Shown here piece after piece: positions 10,140 through 22,690 of a stretch of DNA of 64,000 bases. The stretch lies in contig CM055113.1 in the NCBI GenBank assembly GCA_029204225.1, positions 13,218,906 through 13,282,905 of the forward strand, read 5' to 3'. The stretch's first letter is position 1, and each line of letters begins with the position of its first letter. This DNA is from Diphasiastrum complanatum. Its lineage: Eukaryota > Streptophyta > Lycopodiopsida > Lycopodiales > Lycopodiaceae. Below the pieces are notes generated by a model. The model had not been told where the DNA came from. It did not search any database and saw only the letters and a program-made list of their open reading frames with translations. The translations under genes were made by a program, and so were the position numbers.

Positions 10140-10663
10140 TCCTGACCAAGTGACGTGGAAAAGAGTTTTAAAGTCACACGAGAAGCAAAAGCTCCTCAAA
10201 AAATGATCAAAAATCTTTGACAAAGTGCAGAAAATCCTCAAAGACAAAATCTTCTAGCAAGACGACAAACAAATCTATGACTAAAGAAGATCTCAAGGAT
10301 GACCCTGACTATGACCATGATGCTGCGAAGTTATTTGCAAAAGATATCTTGGCAGAAGCAAAGGAAATCATCAAAGCTGAACTAAAGACTGCTTCTGCAG
10401 AGAAGGTGGTCACTTTCGAGGAAGAAGACGAAGAAATCGCGAAGATGAAATAGTCTAGTGTTGTTATTGATAAACCAACCTCAAAATCAAAGACAAAAGA
10501 GTAATGACATCGTAACTGATATCGGATCTCTTCGACCAAAGATCACTTTTGAATAGTTGTTGGCAGATAACACTTATTACAAAAAACAGCTGAAAGGCCT
10601 TTCTGTGCCTAAGAAAAAGAAGAAAATTTCTCTGCCAGATGTTGGTGTTTTGTCCATTGATTA

Positions 10664-11431
10664 GGTGATCTCGGTGCATCTGAAATTGATGGCACTATTG
10701 CAGGATGCTTGATCGAAAAAGTACCAATTGACTCTGGTTCTAGTGTAAATATAATAACAGAAGACACAACTCATGCTTTGGGGCTAACTGACATTCAACC
10801 AACACAGCGAAACATCAAGTTAGCTAATTCGACATGCCGAAAACCTGTAGGTGAGCTGAAGGATGTCACTGTCTACATTCAAGCCAAGCCATTCACCATG
10901 AATCTCATTGTTATCAAACAACTCAGTTTGTCATCCTATTTTGTGCTGATTGGACGACCTTGGCTTTATTAATCAATGCTAGTGTACATTGGAAATCCAG
11001 AGAGCTAAGATTTCAGACTGGTGAGACCAATAACCGAGGTAAGCCAGCAGAACAAATCATAACCTGGAGTCGTGAAAAATATGAAGGTGAAACTCCTTTG
11101 TTTGGCACCAATTTTACTCAGAAGAATCTTCGTATGCCTTGATTATTTTTTTTTATAAATTTGATATTGAAGTGTAGTACTTTGAATGTTATGAGAATGC
11201 TGATGACGAAGAATTCTTAGATGCCTGCGACGATGAAGCTGATGTTTTGTATGAAGAAATTAACGTTGTAGACACAAACTCGAAAGAGTCTGACGATTCG
11301 AGTGACGAATCTGAACACGAATTTGGTAACAAGAAAACAACTATGGAGTCAACCATGCGCAAAATTCATGGCCATACCAAGGCCAGTATGACTAAAGGTA
11401 TCATCTTACCAGATTCTATGCCAAATCAATA
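10664..11431 (+). pseudogene. Gypsy aspartic protease fragment and acidic tail
   Basis: The retropepsin active site IDSGSSVNII is at about 10727-10756. It is followed by the usual ALGL, IKLANSTCRKPVGEL, VYIQ and LIGRPWL stretches up to about 10970. The frame then shifts into a region ending near 11140, with a stop and an acidic tail (EESDDSSDESEHEF) to 11431. No RT follows. Confidence 0.75.
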
Positions 11432-11960
11432 GGGATATCCACATGTAGATGATATAATGTCATCATCAAAAAAATAATAGAGTAATCAGTTGCATCAAAG
11501 AACTATGACCAGATTCTATGAAGCAAAACAAAATACTCATCTTTGATTATATTATATACTATGTACGATCAATCCAATCTCCATGCTTGTATGCTTGATT
11601 CAAATTTGGAAATGCCGCTCGTTTTTTCATTCCAATAGGTAGTTGACGCTCATATTTCCATTCTCGTGGAAGGAATGCATATGTAAACATTTTGCAATTT
11701 TTCCTGATTCGAATTTGGAGATGGCGGTCATATTCTAGATCCAGTGAAAATATTGCCATTTTCGTCACCAATGGAGGGAATATTTTTGAATTTAGTCAAG
11801 TTATACTGCAAACTGTTAACAGTTCTTAACTGTGACTATAGACTCTATGATTAGATCATTGGGAGTTGGGGAGGCCTTGGGAGTGGTGTGGGCAAGCATA
11901 TAAACAATATTGTTTTATTTATTTTGATATTTTTGTATATCCTGCATGGCATTCCTTAAA
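11432..11960. other. Gene-free stretch
   Basis: AT-rich. Two loosely related blocks carry GATTC-AATTTGGA-ATG-CG motifs near 11598 and 11706. I see no coding, RNA or LTR signal. Confidence 0.5.
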
Positions 11961-11992
11961 GGGTCTTTTTGATATTGAGAACTCCTCTAATG
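11961..11992 (+). repeat. 32-bp repeat X, copy 2
   Basis: It matches 4954-4985 at 31 of 32 positions. Here it stands directly before an LTR segment that starts GATCTTACTGAGGTG. Confidence 0.75.
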
Positions 11993-12310
11993 GATCTTAC
12001 TGAGGTGTTGGGATTGCACAAGATTGATCAAAGAACAGTATGCTTGAAAATTCCAAGGCAAGAGCACAATGGCATACATCTGATGAAAAAATCTAACTCT
12101 TCACTATGAGAAATGAATGTTAGAAATAATTCTAAGTGTTCAGTATGGGAAAAAGAGGCTGCTTTTGGGTAGAGAGAGAAAAACAAGCATAGAAAACTCG
12201 GGTAGAGAGAGAATGAGTCCAAAACACCAAAATCTCAATATTCACAATGTGGCAAAACATGCCCAGCTTTTACTACATGAGAGAGACTCGAATTCCTACA
12301 ATGGAGTTGC
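11993..12310 (+). repeat. Copia LTR fragment, forward orientation
   Basis: It matches the reverse complement of about 61990-62290 over most of its length, including the block CACCAAAATCTCAATATTC and a run of AGAGAGA. It lacks the first 45 bp of that LTR, which is found reversed at 4986-5032. Confidence 0.65.
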
Positions 12311-12678
12311 ATGGAAAGTTCACTTAACTAAACTAATTCACCTACCAGAGATCCACATGTGTAACTGCATGCATGTATGTTGCATGTACTACATGTCAAC
12401 TCATAAAACTGCCTAGACATGTGTAGATCACGTAAACTACTTTGCATGTTGCATGCACTGATTGCATGTGGCTTGCATGCATACAATAAGACTTTGCATG
12501 CTATCTAAACATCTGCATGTCATCATAATTGAACCTATCTAAGCCTAATCTGAGCTACACTAGAAGGATATGTGCTCAATTCACACTCCTTTTATGTACA
12601 GCATGAATTTTAGTGGAAATCACCATGGACATGACCCCAAACTCGAAATAGGAAGATAATATTTTAATAATCTTCACA
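12311..12678 (-). repeat. 3' LTR of the adjoining minus-strand copia remnant
   Basis: On the minus strand it starts TGTGAAGATTATT right after the purine tract AAGGAGGAG. It is rich in GCATGCA words. The far end is not defined. Confidence 0.55.
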
Positions 12679-13390
12679 CTCCTCCTTAAAATTTATGTTT
12701 CTATCAACATAGACTTCAAAATTAGGCCAAGGTTTGACCTCATCTTTATAATTACATTCTTGAGTAGAGGCTTGGTGAGAAGATCTGCAACACAATCTGA
12801 AGATGAAACATGCTCAAATGAGATCCACAGATCCTCCTGTAGAACTTTGGTCTCATAAGCAATATCTGAAATGTTAGCACTCTCCCTAGAATCTAGTTTG
12901 TACAACTTACCAATTCTAGATCCTCTAGCAATAACTTCATTTTCTCTTGAGATTATACACTTGTCAACTTGAAACTTGACATCCAATCCACTATCAAACA
13001 ACTATCCTACACTAATGAGATTCTTGGTCAATCTAGGTACATACAGTACATCATGTAAGCAAAAAGATTTTGATGATGATGCATGCAATGGAATACTACC
13101 TATTCCTTCAATCCTACACTCTACATCATTAGCAGTATAGATTGACCTTTTTGCACCTAGATATGGCATGAGATTAGTGAAAGAGTTCCTAGAACTAGAC
13201 ATATGGGAACTAGCCCCACTATCTATCCACCAAACTTCTTCATTCTTAGAAGGAAAATAATATGTGTGAAATGAAAAGTCTAAGACCTCATAACACTCAC
13301 TTCTATTCAATTCTACTTGATTGACAGTGAAAATTGATGAAAATGGTGAAAAAGACATATGTGTGCTCACTTTGGCATATCCCACGAGTT
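12679..13390 (-). mobile_element. Copia remnant with protease joined to the end of RNase H
   Basis: On the minus strand the protease region (WWIDSGASSHMSSS near 13230, then LHDVLYVPRLTKNLISVG) runs into the pre-integrase start (VKFQVDKCIISRENEVIARG). At about 12870 it passes directly into the RNase H tail (ISFEHVSSSDCVADLLTKPL). Integrase, RT and most of RNase H are deleted. A polypurine tract and LTR start follow. The 5' LTR is not visible. Confidence 0.75.
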
Positions 13391-13594
13391 GAGTACCCTC
13401 TCAAACTCTTTGATTGCCTAAAACTCTTATAAAAGCAAATCAAATTGATTTAGAATCAAGAGCAACACATTCTACTCTTCAATACCTAGCAATTTCGTAG
13501 ACTGTGTAGAAACACGAAAAACTGCAGGTCTGGATAATGAGTTGGATGAAGATTAAAATGTCGATTAGTCGATTAGTAGGAAAATAATCCAACA
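13391..13594 (-). repeat. 3' LTR fragment of the next copia element
   Basis: On the minus strand it starts TGTTGGATTATTTTCC after the purine tract AAGGAAGAG. It is related to the plus-strand LTR at 45405. It is cut off by the remnant at 12.7-13.4 kb. Confidence 0.65.
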
Positions 13595-16262
13595 CTCTTC
13601 CTTAATCTGAATCCATTAATGCCTTGACCTTTAAGCTTAGTTTTGCACAGAACTTTCTGTGTGCATCCAAGCTTAATGCTTTGGTAAAACTATATGCTGT
13701 CATATCTTGCGTTCGACAAGACTCCAATCTGACCTCTTTGTCGAGAACTTTGCTTCTGACATAGTGATACTTGAGTTCAATGCGCTTATCCTAGAATGAA
13801 ATAGCTCAAAGATATCTCATAACTCTGATAAGAGCCTTCCAATATGTTATACCAGGGTTAGTCATATACTGACTTAAGGAGCTGACTGCAAAAGCTATGC
13901 CTGGCCTGGTACAGATGATTGCATACATAAGACATCCTATTATCAAATGATATGGATACTCATGCATCTGCTCCTTCTCTTCGATTGTTTGGGGACTCTG
14001 GTCCTTCGACAACTTGAGACTTGGTTCCATTGGTGAAAGAGCTAACTTGCAATTAACCAAATTATATTTGACTACCATATTGTAGATGTAACTCTGTTGA
14101 GTAATGTAGATCAACTTTCGATTTCTATCTCTGTGGATTTTGATACCAGGGCAAAAATGTGCTTCGCCCAAAGTCATGTCGAATTCAAAAGATAGCATTG
14201 TCTTGCCTTATTTTATTAGATTGATAATGTTGTCGAAGAGCAATGTGTTGTCCACGTATAAAGTGGTAATGATAAAAGATTGTTGCACTGTCTTGAAGTG
14301 AACATTCGAATCTGAAAAGCTTGGTATATGGTCATGATCAATAAGGAAAGTATTGATCCTTTTGGAACCATGTTCGAAAAGATTGCTTCAAGCCATAAAG
14401 TTTCTTATGGAGTTTACACACATGATTGTGTTTACCTTCGATAACTCCATTGAGATATGTTGTATGTACATCCATTTGATGTATTTCCAAATCTGCTGCA
14501 ACAACAAATGATAACAAAAGTTGAATAGAAGAATGCTTGACTACTGGACTGAAGGTCTCAGTGAAATCGGTGTTGTAAACTTGAGAAAATCCTTTGGCGA
14601 CAAGTCAAACTTTTCTTCCGTTGATGCTTCCGTCTGCTTTGTACTTGGCTTTGAAAATCCATTTGCAATCAACTACGTTTCTGCTAGCAGGTAATTTGAC
14701 AATCGTCCATGTCTAGTTCTTGATAAGAGGTGAATACTTTTTATCCATAGCTTATTTTCATATATCAGAATCGGGCTGACTAAGTGTTTCTTTGACAGTT
14801 GTTGGCTCATGCACAAGATTGGCTGCAGACTCATCGATATACCTGATAGGTGGTCTACTAGTTCTTGATGATCTTCTAGGAAATAGATAAAGTTGATCAT
14901 TTTCATCATATTGTATTTGTTAAATTGCAACATCATCATCTTCTAATTCACTGTTGAAATGTTGTTCGTCGATAGTGGATGAGCTTGGACCTTCAATGGG
15001 AATAGTCGACAGAGGGACCTCGAAGTTCAATATGTCGGATGAGTCGGACAAGTCAGCTATATGGGCTTTGCCTTTTCCCTTAAGGTCGATAAACTGATCT
15101 TCGATGAAGATGACATCCCCGCTAGTGAATATCTTTGACTCGATATGATCGAACAAGTTGTAGGTTTGATCTGAAGTAGTGTAGCTAATGAAAACACATT
15201 TGATACTCTGGAAGTTGAGCTTCTTTTTGAGATCATGAGGAATCTACGAATAAGCAGTACATCCAAAAACTTTTAAATTCGATAAAAAAGGTTTGGTACC
15301 TATCCAGACATAGAATGGTGTTTTGTCTGAGAGACCTTTCTGAATATAGGTTTTTGTTAAAACAACTTCAGTCCAGAAGGACTTCGGAAGTGTCACATGT
15401 GATAACATGCACTTTGTCGATTCAACTAAGGTTCTGTTCTTTCTCTCAACAAGACCATTTGACTGAGGCGAATAGGAGGTAATGTATTGTTGCTCAATGT
15501 TGTTGTTAAGACAGTACTCCTCCTTGAATTCGGTGGATTCTCCCTCGCTGTTGGATCTCAATGCTTTGATTCTTTTGCCAGTTTGATTTTCAGCATGCTT
15601 TTTGAATTGTCTAAACTTGATGAAAGCCTCCGATTTTTTTTAATGAAATAAATAGCTATTCTTCTAGAAAATTCGTCAATAAAGGTAATGAAGGAGTTTA
15701 CATAGGTCCACATATATCTGAATTAACAACATTAACATACCTTTTGCTGCATGCCTATGAATCGATCTAAATGGATCCTAGTCTGCTATCCAAGGATGTA
15801 GCTATGGCAGACAGGGAGATCGACTTTACTAGAAGGATAGTCGAGATCAAGTGCTAGGGATTGTCTGGAGATGTTTGATATAGATGAATGATTGTGGTGT
15901 CCTAAGCAATGATGCCAAAGTAATGCTTTATTGACAAGAACAGAGGCTTTCAGGGCTTGACTAGAATTTGAATAACAACGTGCCAATCTATACAAGTATC
16001 CATGCCTCTTGCCAAGTGCAAGGATCTTATTGCTCCTATCAATAATTCTGCATTGATCAGACTCAAATTTCATTTTATGACCTAAATCTATAATTCTACT
16101 TACTGATAACAAATTTATAGAGAGTTTAGGAACATACAAGACTTTTGACAGTAGTTTGAATTGATCATGCTGGAATCTTAATCTTACAGTACCTTCACCT
16201 TCGATAGTGTGAGTGCTGATGGGGCAAGGGAGATAGAAGAACGCAAACGGAGAAGAGAGCAA
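13595..16262 (-). mobile_element. Degenerate Ty1-copia pol (pre-integrase to RNase H)
   Basis: On the minus strand the pre-integrase finger (WHHCLGHHNHSS, near 15910), the integrase end (NGLVERKNRTLVE, near 15450) and the PFYVWIGTKPF region come first. An acidic linker (14920-15156) precedes the RT start (near 14720-14670), whose YVDD region is in broken frames near 14240. The RT end (KIHRDRNRKLIYITQQSYI, CLMYAIICTRPGIAFAVSS) is at 14150-13900. A deletion near 13800 removes much of RNase H. The tail ELKYHYVRSKVLDKEVRLES ends at 13605. It is the same family as 44.8-45.9 kb. Confidence 0.85.
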
Positions 16263-17693
16263 AAATATCGTGGAACAGCTCTCCCGTTCTAATCGGCTAC
16301 TAGGTGCAAAAACAATCTAATGGACGGCTTATGCTAAATGTCATCACAGCTTTAAGTGTTCTAATTGCCCAATAGAATCTTAAAAATTACTTCATACTCT
16401 AAAATAAGAGTACAGTCCATCGAAGAGATCAGAGATGGTTTGTGTGTGGTGCTACTGAAATCAGATTCAATGTGAAGTATAGTTCTGAAATAAATGGAAG
16501 GGCAGTATGATATCACGAGTTGCTCAGGCATCAAAGACAGCCATCGTCTGATCAAAAATTGAGTCGTAGACATCCGTGTTCTGATCAGAGTGAGTAAACA
16601 AGCGCGATCAAACAGCAATGAAAGTGCATTCAATTACAACAAGTATTCATCTACGTTGTACACAGATAAAAACAAACTGCTGCTATATCACATTGAAGCA
16701 CAATACAAAATAGCAATCAAAACAAAAAATGATGACATAATTGGGAGGCTCAAATAATGCGTCTCATGGACGGAGCAACCACTAATCTGTGCTTGTATGA
16801 TCTATTTATAGACTTCATCCGTGTATTAATTACATTGAATGCTTGTCACCTAATTAGGAAAGCCATTGTACTTGAAAGTATATGGCTTTTGTGACGACTG
16901 TACACAATATATATACGGTCAACAAATTAGGAACGTTGACACGGACGAGGACGTCGCAAATTCTCTCACTTCGCATTTTACGTGAAGTGGTTTTCTCTAA
17001 CTTTGCAAATTTCGGGAAGTGACTGGGAACGTTCCTCGTTCAAAATAGATGACCTTCGACATTTTCTCTCTCTTCAAGATTTTGCGAAAAAGCCGAAGGT
17101 GCCCTTGAAATAGTTTAACTTATGAAAATAGATGACCTTCGGGAATTTTCTCTCTCTTCGTATTTTTCAAGAAAATACAAACAAGTCGAAGGTGTTAAAA
17201 ACAGTTAAACTTTTGAACGGCACAAATTTTATTCTTGAACTATGCAAGTGTCGCATTTCAGAGAAATGTGAAAAAGCCGAAGCTGTTGAAAACATAGTTC
17301 ATTTCTGCAAACTATCACGACACTTATAGTATTTTTGCAGACTGTCGCGAAAGTAATGTATTTATGCAGACTTGTTCTAAATGCTAATTTTGTGGAAGTC
17401 CTTGAAGATGGCCAAGTCTTCAATGACTTCAAATTATTAAACTTAACATCTGAACTTTGAAATTATGACAGGATTGATTACCCTTTGTTGGAGATCAGTC
17501 GGAAGCCCGTTGTAGACGTTCTTCAAATAAATTGGTTGTCTAAGTTTGCGATTCCTGTAGGTATCAAATGAGCAGACGTAGAACCAAATTTAGTTTCACC
17601 TGACCCTAGATCAATCAGTAAACATGCAAGAAGAATCATGAAATAGAAATTAGTCATTCACCAAGGAGGCAATTGTGGGCTGAATTTCCAACA
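16263..17693 (-). repeat. LTR-like region next to the copia RT-RNase H fragment
   Basis: On the minus strand an LTR starts at 17693 (TGTTGGAAATTCAGCC) after the purine tract TTAAGGGAGA. Between 17040 and 17345 there are imperfect repeats of a GACCTTCG-TTTTCTCTCTTC block and of a TTTTTGCAGACTGTCGCG-like block. The boundary between this LTR and the element at 13.6-16.3 kb is unclear. Short ORFs here look like chance. Confidence 0.4.
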
Positions 17694-18715
17694 ATCTCCC
17701 TTAAGGTCACGATTGGTGCCTTGGTATCTTCGTCAGATTCAGTTTACTGAAGAACTTCTGGTGCTTGATCATGGGAAGCGCTTTGGTGAAAATGTCTGCA
17801 ACCATTTCTATTGTGGAACAATATTGAAGGATCGCTTGTTTTGAGAAAACTTTCTCTCGAATGAGATGATACTAGATTTCTATGTGCTTGGATTTGCAAT
17901 GAAATCTGGGATTTAGTGACAATGAAATACAGCTCAAATTGTCAAACAGAATGGTGGTAGCATTAAACTGAGTGTGATGTAGGTCGTGAAGTAATAACCT
18001 GATCCATACAGGTTCTTTTGAAGCTTGACATACTTTGATGTACTCTGCCTCTATCGAAAAAAGCGCAACTGATTTTTGCTTCCTTGAGTACCATGAAATC
18101 AGTCCCCTTGCCAGATAGAAATAGAACCCTTAGGTAGATTTTTTGGTAGAGAATGTTCCTCCCCAATCTGAGTCGGAGTAGCCTCACAGGACGAGTGGGT
18201 TGATAGCATTTCCATCATAACATAAAATGTGGTCTAAACTTCTCTAAATATATTGCATCACTCTCTTTAATGCTTTCCAATGAGAGATCATAGGATTAGC
18301 GTGCTGACATTATATGCTAAATCTGGTCTAGTACACAACATTGCATACATTAAAGATCCGATTAGTGAATGATAAGAGTACTTCGTTGAGTCGAGTACTT
18401 CACTATCAGTCTTAGCACAAGAAGGTTTAGTGAATACTATACTTGGATCCATGGGGGTATCAATTGGTTTGCAATCAGACATATGAAACTTTTACAAAGT
18501 GTCTTTTAGATATGCTTGCTGGCTAAGAAAGATCTTCTTCTGAAGTCTATCTCTAGTAATGTGAATTCCTAGCAAAGAATGAACAGCTCCTAAATCAGTC
18601 ATATCAAATTCCTTTGACAAATCACTCTTAGTAGTGTGCAGAAGAGAAGTGTCATTAGACAAAATAAATGCATCATTTACATAAAGAGCTATGTGAACAC
18701 ATGGTGGCTCAATGG
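17694..18715 (-). mobile_element. Copia RT-RNase H fragment
   Basis: On the minus strand from 18710: HVALYVNDAFILSN (the YVDD box as YVND), TDLGAVHSLLGIHITRDR, the CKPIDTPMDPSIVF stretch (18482-18288), SLMYAMLCTRPDLAYN, then RNase H pieces to 17700 with a frameshift near 18190. Upstream pol parts are absent. It ends at 18715, where unrelated sequence begins. Confidence 0.8.
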
Positions 18716-19965
18716 ATGAACTTTGCTGGGTCTCTGCTCACCGCAATGGGGATACAGGAGTGTGTCTTTTTGGGAAAAATTAATATGGATTTTATAACTT
18801 TCGCCTTTAGCACCTAGTTCCCCAATGAATCACTGATAGACCCATACCAATCCACCATCAAGTGTTTAGGCCTACAACCATTAATTATGACCATGTATAC
18901 ATAAGGGCCCCAATTCCCTTATAGTCACAATTAACTTATGGGTTGTTGGTCTACCGGTCCCTAGCATGGACACGCTACTCGAGACTAGTCATGGGCCAAA
19001 ATCTATTATTCTATTTACAACTCAACTTGCGTGCTCATTGGACCGTGGGCTTATACGTGCAGGATGTCATGCCCTAGCAACATATTTTAATAGCCAATAT
19101 TATTTATTTACAATATGTTGGGAATACCCCAACACTATCCACCATATATGATTTTCTGATTGAACACTAAATGTGTGATCATTTGATACTTTGCTCATCA
19201 AAATGATACTCACCCGTTCCAACTTTTGACCTTTGATGATTTTAGATTTATCAAGTTTCATCACAACAATCAACTCGAATGCAGAGACATTTAGTCTTTG
19301 GTGAGTACAAGCATGCTTAACTAATTAATGCTTGAAGTTAGAGCTAGTAAACCATAGTAGTTAGAATGCGGGCATAACCAGAAACTCGAAAACAGCAACG
19401 GATTGTTACTGGTTTCTATTCTCTCTCTACGTAACCTCTCTTTAAAGTCAAACTTCTTAAAGGGCCCATTTTGATCCCATGTTTTCCCTAATGAATGCAT
19501 CACGATCAGGGCCCATTGTTTACATGCTTCTTAGATGCGAAGGCTCATCTCCCTACACTCTTCTACAACATTTTGGTGACCTACAACATTATCATTGGTT
19601 AACTTATCTTAAGGATGTGCCATTGGTTATGAAGATGGCAAATATATGTGATATATTCAAGCATTCTTATAAATGCACATATAAAAGTTCCATTGCCATT
19701 GATTATCAGGAGGGTGCCAACATATACTAGTTATCCTTTGAGGATGGTAGCATTTTGAGCCACGGGGGCGATAAATTGTGGGACAAGGCGATAACTAGTC
19801 ATCAATTGACAAATACATGATGTAGCAATTGGAGATGGATGCCTCATATTGAAAGTGTGTTTAGCCCCTGTTGTGGCTTATAATCAAGCTTTCTTAGCCA
19901 ACCACAACATGCCACATTCATGTTTTCTCTCTTCACAATTACTATGGGATATAAAGGACTTTTCA
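18716..19965. other. Gene-free stretch
   Basis: No ORF with family features and no PBS or purine tract that I trust. A CCAACACTATCC-like end near 19129 could be an LTR edge, but I could not pair it. Confidence 0.4.
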
Positions 19966-20360
19966 ATATGAATGCACATATTTTTAAATAGGATGTGACA
20001 TATGTGAATGTAAAACAATCTAATTACCAAATTGAGTAGTCAATATATTGATAACAAGGACTATTACTAAATGAGATGTGACATATATGAATGTGAGAGG
20101 GACTTCTTATGAATGCACATATTTTCAAATAAGATGTGACATATGTAAATGTCAGGATCTCAAATAAATTGAGTAGTCAATATGTGATAGCAAGGACCAC
20201 TTATAAATGCACATATGCATAAATGCACATATGTATAAATGAGATCTGACATATGTAAAAGAAAAGTAGTCTGATTAAGTAAATATGTAATAGCCAAAAT
20301 TTCCTATAAATGCACATTTTTTTGAATGAAATGTGAGCGTAAAGTAGTCAAATGAGATGT
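19966..20360 (+). repeat. Imperfect tandem repeats of about 120 bp
   Basis: Units share ATGAATGCACATATTTT, GATGTGACATATGTGAATG and TTGAGTAGTCAATAT blocks. About three to four decayed units are visible. They are non-coding. Confidence 0.6.
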
Positions 20361-20681
20361 CATGTGCTCCTCGCAATGAACTATGTCTGATAGCAATCAT
20401 GAAGAGGAGCATGGATGTAGTGGCCCTTGTTGTGTCCGGTCTTGGCCATGCTACATCCTATATTCCTCATTCTCAATAATGCCACAAAGGGACCATCAAA
20501 TCGTGTGCCTTGCCCCACATTTTCAAAGCATTGCCTAGCTGAAGCCGGCACTTCAGCCTTGCTTAACAACAACCAGCCACAATGCCACAATTTTTTTCTT
20601 TCAAGACCCTTGCCATGCAACCTATGGCAAGGCCATTTTTAGTGCCACAAGCAATCCTTCTAAGTAGCAATTCATGCATGA

Positions 20682-20738
<57 letters not shown>

Positions 20739-20750
20739 CATATATATAGA
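20682..20750. repeat. TA/TG microsatellite
   Basis: A short TA run passes into about 15 TG units and then TATG/TATA-rich sequence. Confidence 0.9.
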
Positions 20751-21481
20751 CATACACATGAATTTAGCAAATTATCTTGATGTGTGCGCTTGTGTGGGGG
20801 GCAGGCGTGAGCCCGGAAGGTTGACATTTTAGAGAGGGCATGCAAGTGAATGAATCAAGGTATACCATTTGCCAATTTCAAGCCTATCAACATTTGCCAT
20901 GTCACTACCACATGGATGTTGTTAATTAAAGAGCACTATCTTTACGACTTAAGGCCCTCTCCCCAAGGCTTTAATATCCAACATAAAAGCCACATAATGC
21001 CCTACCCAAGGCAAAATGTCGACACCATCAAGACATTAGTTGGGCTTTTGATCGGTATACTGCCATGTTCAAAGAAATCTCCCAAGATGTTTACATTTCC
21101 TAGTGACCTTTCCACTGGGGGATCTTGCTATGAAAGGCTTTAGCTAACATAAATGCCACATAAAGTGTTGTATTCACATGATGCCTCATAAAGTCCCATG
21201 CCTAGGGCATAACTCCCTACCCAAGCAATGTCCTGAGGTGTTTGCATTTGAGGGAATGGAACAACCTCACCGTTTGTTTATGGCATCATTCCCTAGTGGA
21301 AAGGTCACTGTGAAATTGACTCACTTATGTAAAGAATGAGTGATGCTATCAAAAGTAGCAAGTTTAGGTCACAATCTCTCTCTACACATATTACCCATTC
21401 CACTCTTTCTTTCTTCAAAAAAAGTGAGAACCACCTATGACTTGTCTCTTTCTCTCATCTCTCTCCCCAAGTGTGGGGACC

Positions 21482-21482
<1 letters not shown>
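20751..21482. other. Gene-free stretch
   Basis: No coding signal. Short repeated phrases such as CCTAGTG and CATAAAGTCC-like blocks occur, with no clear unit. Confidence 0.4.
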
Positions 21483-21562
<80 letters not shown>

Positions 21563-21570
21563 CCCCCCCC
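21483..21570 (+). repeat. CT microsatellite followed by a C run
   Basis: About 39 CT units followed by ten C. The Ser-Leu repeat ORFs over it are artefacts. Confidence 0.95.
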
Positions 21571-21771
21571 ACCCAGTGGGGACCATCTATTACTATGTGA
21601 ATATGACCTCTTTTTTATGGCATATTTTATGATTCATGAACAATTTATGGGAGCACTTCAATTTGAAACCTTTATGAACTCAAGCCATGATTGCTCTTTT
21701 CCACAAATGAAAGTATTACAAGAACACACGTCAAAGGGGTCCTTTACATCAAGATAAGTTCTAGAAGGAGC

Positions 21772-22120
21772 AAGAATGGACACATACACTACTTAGTTTC
21801 AATTATGCATCGTCAGCTTTTAGATTTTTTTTTAGATGCATCACTAGCAATTTTTTGAAACATAAATAATTTCAATAAATTGTTAAAAATGCACACCTTC
21901 CATTCATATGGTTGACCCAAAGGTTGTAAAAAATATGAGGTCATGAGAATGGACACAGGCACACTACTTTGACAATGCATTGTCAACTTTTAGTTTTTCT
22001 TTTTGTAAATTGACTGCACCTCATAACTACCAAAATTTGAAAACATTGACAATTTTAGTAAATTTTTTAAAAGGTCACATTCATGGGCTTGACCGAAAAG
22101 TTGTAAAAAGAAGCCAAAAT
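21772..22120 (+). repeat. Two imperfect tandem copies of about 175 bp
   Basis: Both begin near GAATGGACACA, pass a GCATCGTCAGCTTTTAG or GCATTGTCAACTTTTAG block and end near a GTTGTAAAAA block. Divergence is high. Confidence 0.5.
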
Positions 22121-22690
22121 CAGCAATATATGGCAAAAGGGTCTCAACACAATAATCTCTCCTCCCCCTTTTCTCCCAAAAAAATATTTCCACAACCACA
22201 TCCATGCAGTCCTAATTTTATTGATTTTGATGGAAAATAGAGTATTTATCTATGTTGTGAAGGTATTTAATTTTAATTTTAATACACTTGGTTGTCAATG
22301 AAGGTATTTGACATTGCCAAAAATTTCTATGCCCACCAGATTTGTAACCTATAGCTAAAAACCCTCCATGCTTACAAATTTTTTTATTGTTGACATCTAA
22401 ATGTGGCTAGGAAATATGAATTCAATAATAAATCTAAACAATATTGATACTCAAAGAATAAATAATGACTTTTTAGTTAATAAGAACAACTACAAATATG
22501 GGCATTTGGCCACACATTTTGCTATGCACATAAGATGTGGCCCATTTATGGCTCATTGGGGCAAATTTTGTGGGGAATGTGGGGCAAGAGCACATGGCTC
22601 TACCATGTGTAGTAGTGCTATGCCACCAAATTTCTGGCGATGACCATTGAGAGAAAAATATTAGGTGATAAATGTCTCTATTAGACTAGA

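Larger units (their letters stand above)
7301..11431 (+). mobile_element. Truncated Ty3-gypsy element (LTR, PBS, gag, protease)
   Basis: The order is 5' LTR (7301-8553), tRNA-Asp PBS (8559-8576), gag, zinc-knuckle region, acidic linker, retropepsin and an acidic tail to the stop near 11431. RT, RNase H and integrase are absent. The PBS type and gag layout suggest the Athila/Tat side of Ty3-gypsy. Several stops and frameshifts show that it is dead. Confidence 0.75.

Noticed and set aside
21340-21757. Open frames of Ser-Leu repeats
   Set aside because: They are the translation of a CT microsatellite.
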